From the NCBI RefSeq assembly GCF_015674855.1, contig NZ_JADMLG010000007.1, positions 62,001 to 126,000 on the forward strand: a stretch of 64,000 nt of DNA, read 5' to 3'. Of the stretch, positions 33,778 to 43,362 are shown in pieces; position 1 is the stretch's first letter; every line of letters starts with the position of its first letter. The position numbers were made by a program, and so were the translations under genes. The notes under the pieces are model-generated. The model had not been told where the DNA came from and searched no databases. It worked only from the letters and a program-made list of their open reading frames with translations. Source of the stretch: Nocardia bovistercoris. GTDB lineage: Bacteria; Actinomycetota; Actinomycetes; Mycobacteriales; Mycobacteriaceae.

Positions 33778-33913
33778 CGCCGCGCGCGGACAGTGCGCAG
33801 GCCCACACCGCCCTGTCATCGAGCGGCCTCGCGGGCGTGGCATCATCTGTCCGGTAACGAACGCGTCCACTCGGCTCAGCCCGTAAACTCGGTACTCGTA
33901 AAGGAGTTCCCCG

Positions 33914-34600
33914 ATGGCCCCGTCCACAACTCGTCGCCCCTCCTGGTGGACTGTGACCCCGGTGCTCGCGGTCGCGGTCCTCGGCCTCGCTGCCTGCTCC
34001 AACAGCCAGGAGTCCAGCGATGTCAAGGGAACGACGCCGCCGGTGTGGACCGGTGCCTCCGCGCCGCCGTCCGGTGCGTCCGAGAGCCCGCACGGCAGTC
34101 CCGCCGCCGGTTCGGGCGCGAAGGTCGATCTGAAGGACTCCTCGGGCAAGTCGGTCGCCACCGCCACCGTCACCGAGGTGGGCGGACACCTGCAGCTCCA
34201 GGTCGACGCGAGCGGTCTGCGTCCCGGATTCCACGGTCTACACATCCACCAGATCGGCAAGTGCGAACCGAATTCGACGCCGCCCGCCGGTGGCGCGGCA
34301 GGCGACTTCCTGTCCGCCGGTGGGCATTTACAGGTCGGCAGCGCCAACGCGCATCCGGCGAGCGGTGACCTCACCTCCCTCGAGGTGCGCAACGACGGCT
34401 CCGCGCTGCTGGTCACCACCACCGACGCGCTCACCATCGCCGATATCAAGGGCAAGGCGCTGATCATCCACGCCGACGCCGACAACTTCGGCAACATCCC
34501 CAACCGTTATTCCCGTGCCGACGGCGTCGCGGGCCCGGACGACACGACACTCGCCACGGGTGACGCGGGGGGCCGCGTCGCCTGCGGCGTCATTTCCTAG
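33914..34600 (+). CDS. sodC: Cu-Zn superoxide dismutase, lipoprotein
   Basis: A 228-aa exported dismutase. The lipoprotein signal ends in LGLAACS, with C28 as the acylated Cys, then a low-complexity linker to ~70. Copper ligands fit H110 and H112 (HGLHIHQIGKC), H138 (GGHLQ) and H186 (IIHADADNF); the disulfide pair is C117 and C224. D152 fits the zinc Asp, but one of the usual two extra zinc histidines seems missing. This recalls M. tuberculosis SodC, reported as active without zinc. TAAACT about 25 bases upstream could be a -10 box, and AAAGGAG is the ribosome site. Confidence 0.92.
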   Translation: MAPSTTRRPSWWTVTPVLAVAVLGLAACSNSQESSDVKGTTPPVWTGASAPPSGASESPHGSPAAGSGAKVDLKDSSGKSVATATVTEVGGHLQLQVDASGLRPGFHGLHIHQIGKCEPNSTPPAGGAAGDFLSAGGHLQVGSANAHPASGDLTSLEVRNDGSALLVTTTDALTIADIKGKALIIHADADNFGNIPNRYSRADGVAGPDDTTLATGDAGGRVACGVIS

Positions 34601-34612
34601 ACAAGGGGATTC

Positions 34613-35758
34613 ATGGCCGGGGCACAGAGAGAGCATGTTCCGTTCAAAGGTTCGCCCCGGCCCACCATCGGCATCGAATGGGAGATCGCGCTCGTCGACA
34701 AGGTGACGCGCGATCTGTCCAATACCGCGTCCGCCGTCTTCGACGAGGTCGGCGACCTGCGCGCCTGGGACGGAACTCCGCAGCTCACCAAGGAGTTGCT
34801 GCGCAACACCGTCGAGATCGTCACCGGTGTGCACGAGACGGTCGGCGCCGCGGTGCAGGATCTGCGCGGCACCATGGACACCGTGCGCCGCGCCGCCGAC
34901 GCGCTCGGCGTCGACCTGTTCTGCGCGGGCACCCATCCGTTCGCGCAGTGGTCGGCGCAGCAGCTGACGCGCTCGGAGCACTACGACGAACTCATCGAAC
35001 GCACCCAGTGGTGGGGTCGCCAGATGATGATCTGGGGCGTGCACGTGCACGTCGGGGTCTCGCACCGCGACAAGGTGCTGCCCATCATCAACTCGCTGCT
35101 GCTGATGTATCCGCATCTGCTCGCGCTGTCGGCGTCCTCGCCGATGTGGGCGGGCTCCGACACCGGCTACGCCAGCAACCGCACCCTGATGTTCCAGCAG
35201 TTGCCCACCGCCGGACTGCCGTTCCAGTTCGAGAAGTGGAGCCAGTTCGAGCATTTCGTGCACGACCAGCTCAAGACCGGCGTGTTCGAACAGCTCGGCG
35301 GCATGCACTGGGACATTCGGCCCGCGCCCAAGTGGGGCACCATCGAGGTGCGGATCTGCGACGGCATGTCGACCAGCGCCGAATTGGCCGCGGTCGCGGC
35401 GCTCATCCACTGCCTGATCGTCGATCTGGATCGCCGGGTTGAGGAGGGCGAGCGGTTGCCGACGCTGCCGCCGTGGCATGTGCAGGAGAACAAGTGGCGG
35501 GCCGCGCGGTACGGACTCGACGCGATCGTCATCGTGGACGCGCAGAGCAATGAGCGCCTCGTCACCGACGACCTGCTCGAGGTGTTGAATCGGCTCGAGC
35601 CGACGGCGGCCCGGCTGGGCTGCGCCGACGAATTGGCATCGGTCGCGGATATTCCCGTGCGCGGCGCGTCCTATCAGCGGCAGCGCAAGGTGGCCGCGGC
35701 GGCCGACGGCGATCTGATCGCGGTGGTGAACGCGCTGGTCGAGGAGCTGAACCGATAG
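34613..35758 (+). CDS. Carboxylate-amine ligase, YbdK / glutamate-cysteine-ligase family
   Basis: A 381-aa ATP-dependent ligase of the GCS2 family. It has the N-terminal TIGIEWEIALVD, GVHETVGAAVQDL, the FCAGTHPFAQW and IWGVHVHVGVSHRDK metal-binding segments, and MHWDIRPAPKWGTIEVRICDG. The gene is in the place of Rv0433 in mycobacteria. Because actinobacteria use mycothiol rather than glutathione, the true substrate is uncertain; YbdK of E. coli has only weak glutamate-cysteine ligase activity. AAGGGG precedes the ATG, and the gene follows sodC by 12 bases. Confidence 0.9.
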   Translation: MAGAQREHVPFKGSPRPTIGIEWEIALVDKVTRDLSNTASAVFDEVGDLRAWDGTPQLTKELLRNTVEIVTGVHETVGAAVQDLRGTMDTVRRAADALGVDLFCAGTHPFAQWSAQQLTRSEHYDELIERTQWWGRQMMIWGVHVHVGVSHRDKVLPIINSLLLMYPHLLALSASSPMWAGSDTGYASNRTLMFQQLPTAGLPFQFEKWSQFEHFVHDQLKTGVFEQLGGMHWDIRPAPKWGTIEVRICDGMSTSAELAAVAALIHCLIVDLDRRVEEGERLPTLPPWHVQENKWRAARYGLDAIVIVDAQSNERLVTDDLLEVLNRLEPTAARLGCADELASVADIPVRGASYQRQRKVAAAADGDLIAVVNALVEELNR

Positions 35759-35826
35759 CGGGCAGCACCGCGTAGGTCGACTGGTGTTCAGCTCGCCGGA
35801 GGGCGTGCGTTCATCGTCTGTTTACT

Positions 35827-37188
35827 ATGGTCGATGTGCTAGTCGAAGATCCGGGTCCCGGTGCGGGAGAAGCGGTGCGACGACCGCGATCACCGGGGCC
35901 GAGGGTCCGGGTCGCGGTCGTGCTCGGTGCGGTTCCCGTGCTGTTGATCGCCTTGCAGGTCGCGGCGTCGAGGCAGGGGTTCCAGGGGCCGCTGGACAGT
36001 CTGTGGCGTGATTATTTCGGCACCCCGAAATCCATGTCGGTGCCGTGGGCCGGGCTGATCCTGGCGTTGGTCGGGATTCCGCTGCGGCGTCGCGTCCTCG
36101 CGTTGAGCGCGGCCATCGCCATCGACGTGGTCTGTGCGGGCGCGCGGATGCTCGCCGACGAACCGTTCGCGGTCGGCAACGGAGCCGTGATCGTGCTCAC
36201 GGCCATCGCGGTGCTCGCTGTGGTGCGCTGGGAGGGCGTCGACCGCGTGAACGCCCTGCGCGCGGCCGGTCTCGGCGCGCTGCTGATCCTCGCCACCAAG
36301 GTCGGGGACGTGTGGTTGCACGTCACGGTGGTGGCCAATCCCGAAGTGTTCGACCGGTACGTGATGCTGGCCGATCACGCGCTCGGCGATCCGTCGTGGG
36401 TGGTGGGCCGCATCGTCGACGCCCTCGGGCCCGCCGTATACGCCGTCCTGCACTGGGTGTACATCGAACTTCCGGTCGCGGCGATCGTGGTCGCGGTGTG
36501 GCAGCTGCGCCGCGTGGTGCACGAGGGCGTGTGGCCGACGCACTACCTGGTGCGCACATTCCTCGTGCTCGGCCTGCTCGGCCCCATCGTGTACGTGCTG
36601 TTCCCGGTGGTCGGCCCGATGTTCGCGTTCGGCGCCGACGGGAACGGTCTGCAACTCGGCGACTTCTGGCCGAATGTCGTGCCGCCCATCGACCGTGACC
36701 CCGGGGCGCTGCTGTTCGACGGGGGCACCCCGCGCAACTGCATGCCGTCCATGCACACGGCTTGGGCGCTCGCGGTGTTCCTGCACACCCGCCGCGACAT
36801 CGACGGATCGCTCGCTCCCGCCTGGTTGCGCTGGGGCGGCGCGTTCTGGCTGGTCGCCACCCTCGTCGCGACCCTCGGCTTCGGCTACCACTACGGCGTC
36901 GACCTGGTCGCGGGCGCGGTGCTGTGCCTGACCATCGAATCCGCGCTGCGCGAACCGGAACGCGGCTGGGGCTGGTTCCGCGTCCGCCTCGTCGCGGGCG
37001 GTGTCGTCCTGCTCGCCGCCCTGCTGCTGTCCTATCGTTTCCTCGCGGTGCCGATGGCCGAATACTCGGTGTTGGCGGGCACTCTCGTGCTCGGCTTGCT
37101 GGCCGCGCTGGCCGCGCTGTTCCACGCCACCTGGTTCGCTTCCGACCGCGCGTCCGTCACCGCGGCCCCCGAACCCGCCACCTCGTAG
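35827..37188 (+). CDS. Polytopic membrane protein with PAP2/inositolphosphotransferase domain
   Basis: A 453-aa protein with about ten hydrophobic segments. The C-terminal half holds the PAP2-like core: RNCMPSMHTAWALAVF (SxxxH) and GFGYHYGVDLVAGAVL (GxxYxxDhxxG), in the order found in the inositolphosphotransferase (AUR1/Ipt1-like) branch. The K-x6-RP motif of classical PAP2 is not clear. It may transfer phospho-inositol or act as a lipid-phosphate phosphatase. No ribosome site is evident just upstream of the ATG, so the exact start is uncertain. It ends 19 bases from the convergent mrpG gene. Confidence 0.8.
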   Translation: MVDVLVEDPGPGAGEAVRRPRSPGPRVRVAVVLGAVPVLLIALQVAASRQGFQGPLDSLWRDYFGTPKSMSVPWAGLILALVGIPLRRRVLALSAAIAIDVVCAGARMLADEPFAVGNGAVIVLTAIAVLAVVRWEGVDRVNALRAAGLGALLILATKVGDVWLHVTVVANPEVFDRYVMLADHALGDPSWVVGRIVDALGPAVYAVLHWVYIELPVAAIVVAVWQLRRVVHEGVWPTHYLVRTFLVLGLLGPIVYVLFPVVGPMFAFGADGNGLQLGDFWPNVVPPIDRDPGALLFDGGTPRNCMPSMHTAWALAVFLHTRRDIDGSLAPAWLRWGGAFWLVATLVATLGFGYHYGVDLVAGAVLCLTIESALREPERGWGWFRVRLVAGGVVLLAALLLSYRFLAVPMAEYSVLAGTLVLGLLAALAALFHATWFASDRASVTAAPEPATS

Positions 37189-37207
37189 CGGACCACCTCG
37201 TAGCGAC

Positions 37208-37540
37208 TCAGTCGACCTCGTCGCCCAGCTCGTTGACGCGCAGCAGACCGTCGCGGTGCCGCTGTTCGCGGTAGGCGGTGCGGCCGATCAGGTGTGCGAT
37301 GACGGGGGCGGTGAGGGTGGTGAACAGGGCGACCAGGATGAGCATCCAGGCGTTGGCGTCGGCCCTGATCTGGACGGCGGTGCCGATGAGGATGAGGATC
37401 AGGCCGACCACCTGGGGTTTGGTGGCCGCGTGCATGCGGGTCAGGGTGTCGGGGAAGCGCAGGATGCCGACGGCGGCGGTGAAGGCCAGGAACGCGCCGG
37501 TCAGGATGAGGACCGCGGAGAAGATGTCGAGAAGCGTCAT
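37208..37540 (-). CDS. mrpG: Mrp Na+/H+ antiporter subunit G
   Basis: A 110-aa subunit, last of the Mrp operon. Three hydrophobic segments: ~7-27, 36-54 (FPDTLTRMHAATKPQVVGL lies between) and 64-84. LRFPDTLTRMHAATK is the MnhG signature. The start overlaps the mrpF stop by 4 bases (ATGA). It is an accessory part of the multi-subunit cation/proton antiporter that supports sodium and alkaline tolerance. Confidence 0.92.
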   Translation of the reverse strand: MTLLDIFSAVLILTGAFLAFTAAVGILRFPDTLTRMHAATKPQVVGLILILIGTAVQIRADANAWMLILVALFTTLTAPVIAHLIGRTAYREQRHRDGLLRVNELGDEVD

Positions 37541-37797
37541 CGGTCGTCCCTGACCCGGAAACGCGACACCGCCGCGGAGCCGAGGAAACCAACGAGGGCC
37601 AATGCGACGACGGCCGGGATGACGGTGCTGTCACCGCTGTAGGCGGCCCACACCGCGAGGCCGGACGCGGCGATGGCGATCAGGGAATCGATGCCGACGA
37701 CCCGGTCGAGGGTGTTCGGCCCGGCGAGGATGCGGTAGCAGGTGATCACGGCGGCCGCGGCGAGCAGGACGCCCGCGATGACGGCGACGACGGTCAT
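37537..37797 (-). CDS. mrpF: Mrp Na+/H+ antiporter subunit F
   Basis: An 86-aa subunit with three hydrophobic helices. The family pattern RILAGPNTLDRVVGIDSL (residues 22-39) and the final basic tail are typical of MnhF. The ATG at 37797 overlaps the mrpE stop; longer frames in front of it belong to mrpE in another frame. Confidence 0.92.
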   Translation of the reverse strand: MTVVAVIAGVLLAAAAVITCYRILAGPNTLDRVVGIDSLIAIAASGLAVWAAYSGDSTVIPAVVALALVGFLGSAAVSRFRVRDDR

Positions 37798-38393
37798 CGT
37801 TGCACTCCGTTCGGCGGCTCGGTGTTCGGATCGGGCGCCAGGATGTCGCCCGCGGGCTTGCTGACCGCATCGCGCGGGGTCAGCGGTCGTTCGAAGGCGT
37901 CGATGAGCAGCCGTTCGAGGCGGCGGGTGGTGCGGTAGAACTTGTCGACGGCGGCGTCGCTGCTCACGTCGAGGACGTGCACGTACACCACGCAGCGCTG
38001 CCGGTCGATCTCGAGCACCATGGTGCCGGGGATGAGGTTGAGCAGGTCGACGCACAGCACCAAGACCAGGTCGCTGCGGGTGCGCAGACTCACCCGCAGC
38101 ACACCGGACACCGGCGTCGGCGCGGGACGCACCGCGAGCCAGGCCACCTGGAAACTGGATTCCAGGGCGTAATACGTGCTCACCGCGGCCAATTCGAGCA
38201 GCGGAAGCGGGTTGAGGCGGCCGTTCACGGGCAGCAGCGGCAACGGCAGCGCGACCATGATCACCAGGCCGATCACCAGACCGCCGAGCAGATTCCCGAC
38301 GCTCAGGTCACCCCACAGCGCCATATAGACCAACGTCAGCCACACCAGCAGCCCGATTCGCACCACATTGTCGCGGCTGAGCGCGGCCCTCAT
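37794..38393 (-). CDS. mrpE: Mrp Na+/H+ antiporter subunit E
   Basis: A 199-aa subunit. Two hydrophobic helices near the N-terminus (WLTLVYMALWGDL, NLLGGLVIGLVIMVALPL) are followed by a soluble domain with NLIPGTMVLEI and VYVHVLDV, the MnhE signature. It starts at the ATG at 38393, overlapping the mrpD stop by 4 bases. The ~40-residue C-terminal tail (PRDAVSKPAGDILAPDP) is longer than in many homologues. Confidence 0.93.
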   Translation of the reverse strand: MRAALSRDNVVRIGLLVWLTLVYMALWGDLSVGNLLGGLVIGLVIMVALPLPLLPVNGRLNPLPLLELAAVSTYYALESSFQVAWLAVRPAPTPVSGVLRVSLRTRSDLVLVLCVDLLNLIPGTMVLEIDRQRCVVYVHVLDVSSDAAVDKFYRTTRRLERLLIDAFERPLTPRDAVSKPAGDILAPDPNTEPPNGVQR

Positions 38394-39991
38394 CGCAGCG
38401 CCTCGGGATCGCCGAGTACCGAGCTGATGTAGATGGCCGGATCGTCGAGTTCGGCGGCGGCGCGGTCGGCGATGCCGAGGATCGGTCCGGCCAGCACGGT
38501 CAGTCCGAGTCCGGCGGCGGCGAGTGCGGCGGTGGCGACCAGCATGAGCGGCGGTATGCGGCCCGGGTCGACGCGCTCGTCGTAGAGCACGTCCTCGGAA
38601 TCCTCGATCAGGGTGGGTGGATTCGCTGCGGCGAGATGGCCTTCCGGCGCTTCCGAACGCGGCCGCCAGAACGCCTTGGCCCACACCCGCGCCGCGACGT
38701 AGAGCGTGAGCAGGCTGGTCACGACGGCGCCGCCGACCAGCGTCCAGGCCAGTACGCTGCCATCCGCGACGCCCGCTTGCAGCAGCGCGACCTTGCCGAT
38801 GAAGCCCGAGAAGGGCGGTATGCCGCCGAGATTGAGTGCCGGAACCAGGAACAGCACCCCGAGTATCGGACTCGCCGCGGCCAGTCCCCCGAGGCGGCGC
38901 AGCGAGGTCGAGCCCGCTTGGCGTTCGATGAGTCCGACGACGAGGAACAGCGTGGTCTGCACGAGAATGTGGTGCGCCACATAGTAGATCGCGCCCGCGA
39001 GTCCGGCCGCGCTACCGAGCCCGACGCCGAACACCATGTAGCCGATATGGCTGACCAGCGTGAACGAGAGCAGTCGTCGGATATCGCTCTGCGCGATGGC
39101 GCCGAGAATGCCGATGATCATGGTGAGCAGGCCGCAGATCAACAGGACCGTGTCGAATCCGCCGTCCGGGAAAAGCAGTGAATGGGTGCGGATGATCGCG
39201 TACACGCCGACCTTGGTGAGCAGTCCGGCGAAGACGGCGGTCACCGGCGCGGGTGCGGTCGGGTACGAGTCGGGCAGCCAGTTCGACAGCGGGAAGACCG
39301 CGGCCTTGATGCCGAAGGCGACCAGCAGCACCGCGTACACGGCGGTGCGCACCCCGTCGGGCGCGGCCTCCATGCGCAGCGCGAGTTGCGCCAGGTTGAG
39401 GGTGCCGCCGGTGGCGTAGGCGAGTCCGATGCCGACCAGGAAGATCAGCGACGACAGCATCGACACCATCACGTAGGCCACCCCGGCGCGGATGCGCTGC
39501 GCTGTCGCGCCGACGGTGAGCAGCACGAACGACGCGGCGAGCAGCATTTCGAAGCCGACGAACAGGTTGAACAGGTCACCGGCGAGGAAGGCCGCCGAGA
39601 CGCCCGCGGTGAGCACCAGGTAGGTGGGGCGGTAGATGGAGGTCGGTTGCTTGGCGCCGCCGTCGCGGATGTTCTGGCCGGAGCCGTAGAGCGAGACCGC
39701 GAGCAGCACCACCGAGGAGACCAGCAGCATGCCCGCCGAGAGCCGGTCGACCACCAGCGTGATGCCGATCGGGGTCTCCCAGCCGCCGACCTGCACCGCG
39801 GTGGTGCCGTCGCGGTCGGCCAGATACAGCAGCAGTCCGCTGATGACGACGACGGCGGTGAGCGCGAGCGACACCACGAAACCCTGGATGCGCGGCTGCC
39901 TGCCGAAGACGAGGGTCGCGGCGGCGGCGAGCAACGGGACCAGCACGGGCAGCGGCGCGAGTGCGGGCAGCAGGCCGGAGGACAGGCTCAA
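38390..39991 (-). CDS. mrpD: Mrp Na+/H+ antiporter subunit D
   Basis: A 533-aa subunit related to the NuoL/M/N proton-pumping subunits of complex I, with about fourteen helices. Conserved polar residues in helices are visible in LFVGFEMLLAASFVLL (the transmembrane Glu), FGIKAAVFPLSNWLPDSYPTAP (the Lys) and YVAHHILVQTTLF. It begins with TTG (LSLSSG), whose codon overlaps the mrpC stop as TTGA; AGGGAGAGGA stands upstream, and no other in-frame start fits. Confidence 0.93.
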   Translation of the reverse strand: MSLSSGLLPALAPLPVLVPLLAAAATLVFGRQPRIQGFVVSLALTAVVVISGLLLYLADRDGTTAVQVGGWETPIGITLVVDRLSAGMLLVSSVVLLAVSLYGSGQNIRDGGAKQPTSIYRPTYLVLTAGVSAAFLAGDLFNLFVGFEMLLAASFVLLTVGATAQRIRAGVAYVMVSMLSSLIFLVGIGLAYATGGTLNLAQLALRMEAAPDGVRTAVYAVLLVAFGIKAAVFPLSNWLPDSYPTAPAPVTAVFAGLLTKVGVYAIIRTHSLLFPDGGFDTVLLICGLLTMIIGILGAIAQSDIRRLLSFTLVSHIGYMVFGVGLGSAAGLAGAIYYVAHHILVQTTLFLVVGLIERQAGSTSLRRLGGLAAASPILGVLFLVPALNLGGIPPFSGFIGKVALLQAGVADGSVLAWTLVGGAVVTSLLTLYVAARVWAKAFWRPRSEAPEGHLAAANPPTLIEDSEDVLYDERVDPGRIPPLMLVATAALAAAGLGLTVLAGPILGIADRAAAELDDPAIYISSVLGDPEALR

Positions 39992-40371
39992 ACTTCGGGG
40001 TCCTCTCCCTCGCGACGGCTGGCGACCTCCATATCGGCGGGGTCGTTCTGCACGTCGTCGCTTGTGGTCAGCATGTAGGCGCGGTAGGCGAGGGCGAGGA
40101 CGAAGGCGGCGAGGCCCATGGTGATGACGATCGCGGTGAGCACCATGGCCTGGGCCAGCGGGTCGGCGAGCCCTTCGTGCTCGGCCTGCGACCCGGCGCG
40201 GATCGGCGGGTCACCGTCCGGTCCGCCGACGGTGAGGATGAGCAGGTTCACCGCGTTGCCGAACAGGATCATGCCGAGCAGCATCTTCGACACCGTGCGT
40301 TCCAGGATCAGGTACACCCCGCACGCGACGAGCACGCCGATCAGGACCAGCAAGGTCAGATTCGAGGTCAT
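39988..40371 (-). CDS. mrpC: Mrp Na+/H+ antiporter subunit C
   Basis: A 127-aa subunit homologous to NuoK, with three helices. GVYLILERTVSKMLLGMIL and DPLAQAMVLTAIVITM are the family marks, including the helix residues retained from NuoK. Its ATG overlaps the mrpA stop (ATGA), and its stop overlaps the mrpD TTG. Confidence 0.93.
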   Translation of the reverse strand: MTSNLTLLVLIGVLVACGVYLILERTVSKMLLGMILFGNAVNLLILTVGGPDGDPPIRAGSQAEHEGLADPLAQAMVLTAIVITMGLAAFVLALAYRAYMLTTSDDVQNDPADMEVASRREGEDPEV

Positions 40372-43250
40372 CGCGACCCTCCCGCCACGGGTTCGGCGGC
40401 TTCGGCCAGTTCGCTGTCCAGTCGCGCGCCGAGGCTGCGCAGCACGTCGAGGACGAGGCCGACCACGATCAGGTAGACGCCGAGGTCGAAGAACAGCGCG
40501 GTGACCAGTTTGACGTGTCCGACCAGTGGCAGGGTCACCTCGATCACCGCCGAGGACAGCGGCGGCGCGCCGAACAGCAGAGAAGCGGCGGCGGTGCCCG
40601 CGGCCAGGGTGAGTCCGGCGCCGAGGATCTGCCCCGCGTCGACGGGCAGTGCTTCGCCGAGTTCGTAGCGTCCGCCCGCGAGGTAGCGCAGGGTGAGCGC
40701 GAGTCCGGCGGTGAGGCCGCCCGCGAAGCCGCCGCCGGGCGCGTTGTGGCCCGCGAAGAAGAAGTAGACCGACAGCACCATGATGGTGGGGAACACCAGT
40801 CTGGTGGTGATCTGCAGCACCATCGAGCGGTCCTCGCGCCGCATGAGCCTGGCGGCGGACAGCCAGCTCACCGCGTCGGGGTCGTAGCGCGGCGAGTCGA
40901 CCGCGCGCGGCGCCGAGCCGAAGCGCCTGGTGCGGAACACCAGGGAGGCGACGCCGGTGGCGGCGACGATCAGCACCGAGATCTCGCCGAGGGTGTCCCA
41001 GGCGCGGATGTCGACCAGCAGCACGTTGACCGCGTTCTTGCCGCCGCCGAATTCGTAGGCGGCGTCGGGGATGCGGTGCCAGATGGGTTCGGCGGAGCGG
41101 GCGGCGGTGGCGAAGGCGGCGAGCACCGCGACGGTGGCGCCGACCGTGGCAGCGAGCAGTGCGCGGCGCACCTTGAAGTCGGCGGTGCGGGTTTCGTCGA
41201 TCTCGGCCGGGAAGGCGCGCAGGACCAGCACGAAGATGACCAGGGTGAGGGTTTCCACCAGGAATTGGGTGAGCGCGAGGTCGGGTGCGCCGTGCAGGGC
41301 GAAGATCACGCCGCAGCCGTATCCGGTGACGCCGACGACCAGCACGTTGGCGAGTCGGTTGCGCAGCACCGTCGCGCCGAGCGCCATGGCGATCATGATC
41401 GCGCCGATGGCGAGCTGTAGTGGCGAGTCCCACAGCCGCAGGCGCACGCCGGTGCGGGTGCCGACCGCGAGCGCGACCACGGGGAGCACGATGAGCGTGA
41501 CCAGGATGGTCGCCTGACTCAGCGGCAGCGAACCGCGCTGCACCGAACCGGTCATTCGCAGCGAGAGCCGGTCCATGGCGCGCAGGGTGGCGTCGTAGGC
41601 GCGGTCGGCGTTGCCGAGGATGTGGTGCGCGGACTCCACGATCCGCCCGCGTTCGAGGAACAGCGCGACGCCCGCGGCGACGATGAACACCGTCAGTCCG
41701 AGCGGCACGGTGAATCCGTGCCACAGCGCGAGATGATCGTGTGGCGTGCCGTGCAGGGTGCTCGCATAGGGATCGAGTAGGCCGTCCACCCAACCCGCGC
41801 CGGGTCCCGCGACCAGCGAGGCGACCGCGAGGACGGCGGGCGGCGCCAGCAGCAGCGCACCCGGTGCGTGCCACCGCCCACCGCGACCCTCGATCTGCTT
41901 GCCCTCGATCTGCGCGGCCCTGACCTGTGTGTTCTTGACCCACATGTCCTCGATTTGCTTGCTTGCAAACGCGCCCCAGATGAACCGCGCGCTGTAGCCG
42001 AAGGTCAGGGCCGACCCCACCGCGACGCCGACCACCAGGGCCATTCGCGCGGGAGCGGCGAGGGTATCGGCGTCGAGCAGGGCGCCGAGGGCACTTTCCT
42101 TGGCGACGAAACCGAACAGCGGCGGCAGCCCGGCCATACTCAGCGCGGCCAGACTCGCCACCGCGAGCAGCACCGGCGCGCGGCGGCCGAGCCCGGACAG
42201 CTGCCGCAGATCCCTGGTGCCCGCGCCGTGATCGATGATGCCCACCACCATGAACAGGCACGCCTTGAACAGGGCGTGCGCGACCACCATCGCCAGACCG
42301 GCCAGCGCCGCCTCCGGCGTGCCGACCCCAACCAGCAGGATCAGGAAACCGAGCTGGCTGACGGTGCCGAAGGCCAGCACCAGTTTCAGGTCGGTGACCT
42401 GCAATGCCCGCCAGCCCGCGAGCAGCATGGAGGTGAGTCCCAAGGTGAGGACCAGCGGATGCCAAGGCGGACTGTGCGCGAACACCGGCGCGAGCCGCGC
42501 CACGAGGTAGACGCCCGCCTTGACCATCGCCGCGGCGTGCAGATACGCGCTGACCGGGGTCGGTGCGGCCATCGCGCCCGGCAACCAGAAATGCAGCGGC
42601 ACGATCGCCGACTTGCTGAGCGCGCCGACCAGGATCAGTACCACGGCCACCGACACCGCGACGCCACCCGGCGGCTGTTCGCGCGCCAACAGTTCCGAGA
42701 GCAGATAGGTGCCGCTGCTCTGCCCGAGCAGCACGATGCCGACCAGCATGGACAGCCCGCCCGCACCCGTCACCAGCAGCGCCTGGATCGCGGCGCGCCT
42801 GCTCGCCGCCCGTTCCGCGTCGTGCCCGACCAGTAGGAACGACAGGACCGTGGTTATCTCCCAGAACACGTAGAGCAGCAACATGTTGTCGCTGGTCACG
42901 AGTCCGAACATGGCACCGGCGAAGCCGATGAGCTGGGCCGCGAAGACACCGAGTCGCCGCTCGTCCGCGGCGAAATAGCGACCGCAATAGGCGAGTACGA
43001 GCGCGCCGATGCCGAGTACCAGCGCGGCCATGACGGCGGTGAGCGAATCGAAGCGCAGATCGATGTTCATCTCGATCGTCGGCGCCCACTCGAACCGGAC
43101 CTGTCGCGTGCTGTTCCAGTTCGCGATCACCCAGGTCAGACCGCCCAGCGGGACCAATGCGAGTACGTAGAAGGCGTTGCGTCCCATCACCCGCACGCAC
43201 AGTGGTGCCGTGAAAGCGGCGAGAACATGTGCGAGCAGGATTGCGAGCAA
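40368..43250 (-). CDS. mrpA: Mrp Na+/H+ antiporter subunit A fused to subunit B
   Basis: A 960-aa protein. The first ~650 residues are NuoL-like (FWEITTVLSFLLVGHD with the conserved Glu, SKSAIVPLHFWLPGAMAAPTP with the Lys, MVKAGVYLVARL). After this come the MnhA extension (~650-800) and a C-terminal MnhB domain (~810-940, TRLVFPTIMVLSVYFFFAGH, PGGGFAGGLTAG). There is therefore no separate mrpB gene. It begins with TTG, with GGAG six bases before it. It heads a six-gene operon in which every junction overlaps, so subunits are probably made in fixed proportion. Confidence 0.94.
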   Translation of the reverse strand: MLAILLAHVLAAFTAPLCVRVMGRNAFYVLALVPLGGLTWVIANWNSTRQVRFEWAPTIEMNIDLRFDSLTAVMAALVLGIGALVLAYCGRYFAADERRLGVFAAQLIGFAGAMFGLVTSDNMLLLYVFWEITTVLSFLLVGHDAERAASRRAAIQALLVTGAGGLSMLVGIVLLGQSSGTYLLSELLAREQPPGGVAVSVAVVLILVGALSKSAIVPLHFWLPGAMAAPTPVSAYLHAAAMVKAGVYLVARLAPVFAHSPPWHPLVLTLGLTSMLLAGWRALQVTDLKLVLAFGTVSQLGFLILLVGVGTPEAALAGLAMVVAHALFKACLFMVVGIIDHGAGTRDLRQLSGLGRRAPVLLAVASLAALSMAGLPPLFGFVAKESALGALLDADTLAAPARMALVVGVAVGSALTFGYSARFIWGAFASKQIEDMWVKNTQVRAAQIEGKQIEGRGGRWHAPGALLLAPPAVLAVASLVAGPGAGWVDGLLDPYASTLHGTPHDHLALWHGFTVPLGLTVFIVAAGVALFLERGRIVESAHHILGNADRAYDATLRAMDRLSLRMTGSVQRGSLPLSQATILVTLIVLPVVALAVGTRTGVRLRLWDSPLQLAIGAIMIAMALGATVLRNRLANVLVVGVTGYGCGVIFALHGAPDLALTQFLVETLTLVIFVLVLRAFPAEIDETRTADFKVRRALLAATVGATVAVLAAFATAARSAEPIWHRIPDAAYEFGGGKNAVNVLLVDIRAWDTLGEISVLIVAATGVASLVFRTRRFGSAPRAVDSPRYDPDAVSWLSAARLMRREDRSMVLQITTRLVFPTIMVLSVYFFFAGHNAPGGGFAGGLTAGLALTLRYLAGGRYELGEALPVDAGQILGAGLTLAAGTAAASLLFGAPPLSSAVIEVTLPLVGHVKLVTALFFDLGVYLIVVGLVLDVLRSLGARLDSELAEAAEPVAGGSR

Positions 43251-43362
43251 ACTGCACTCCGTCGGGTCGTAGCGGCGGGGTACTTGCCAGTAAACCCTAT
43301 GTGGATATCCGACGTTTCGCGGGTCCGCCGACTATGTCGTAGGCCATCTTCCGGCGGTTCGG

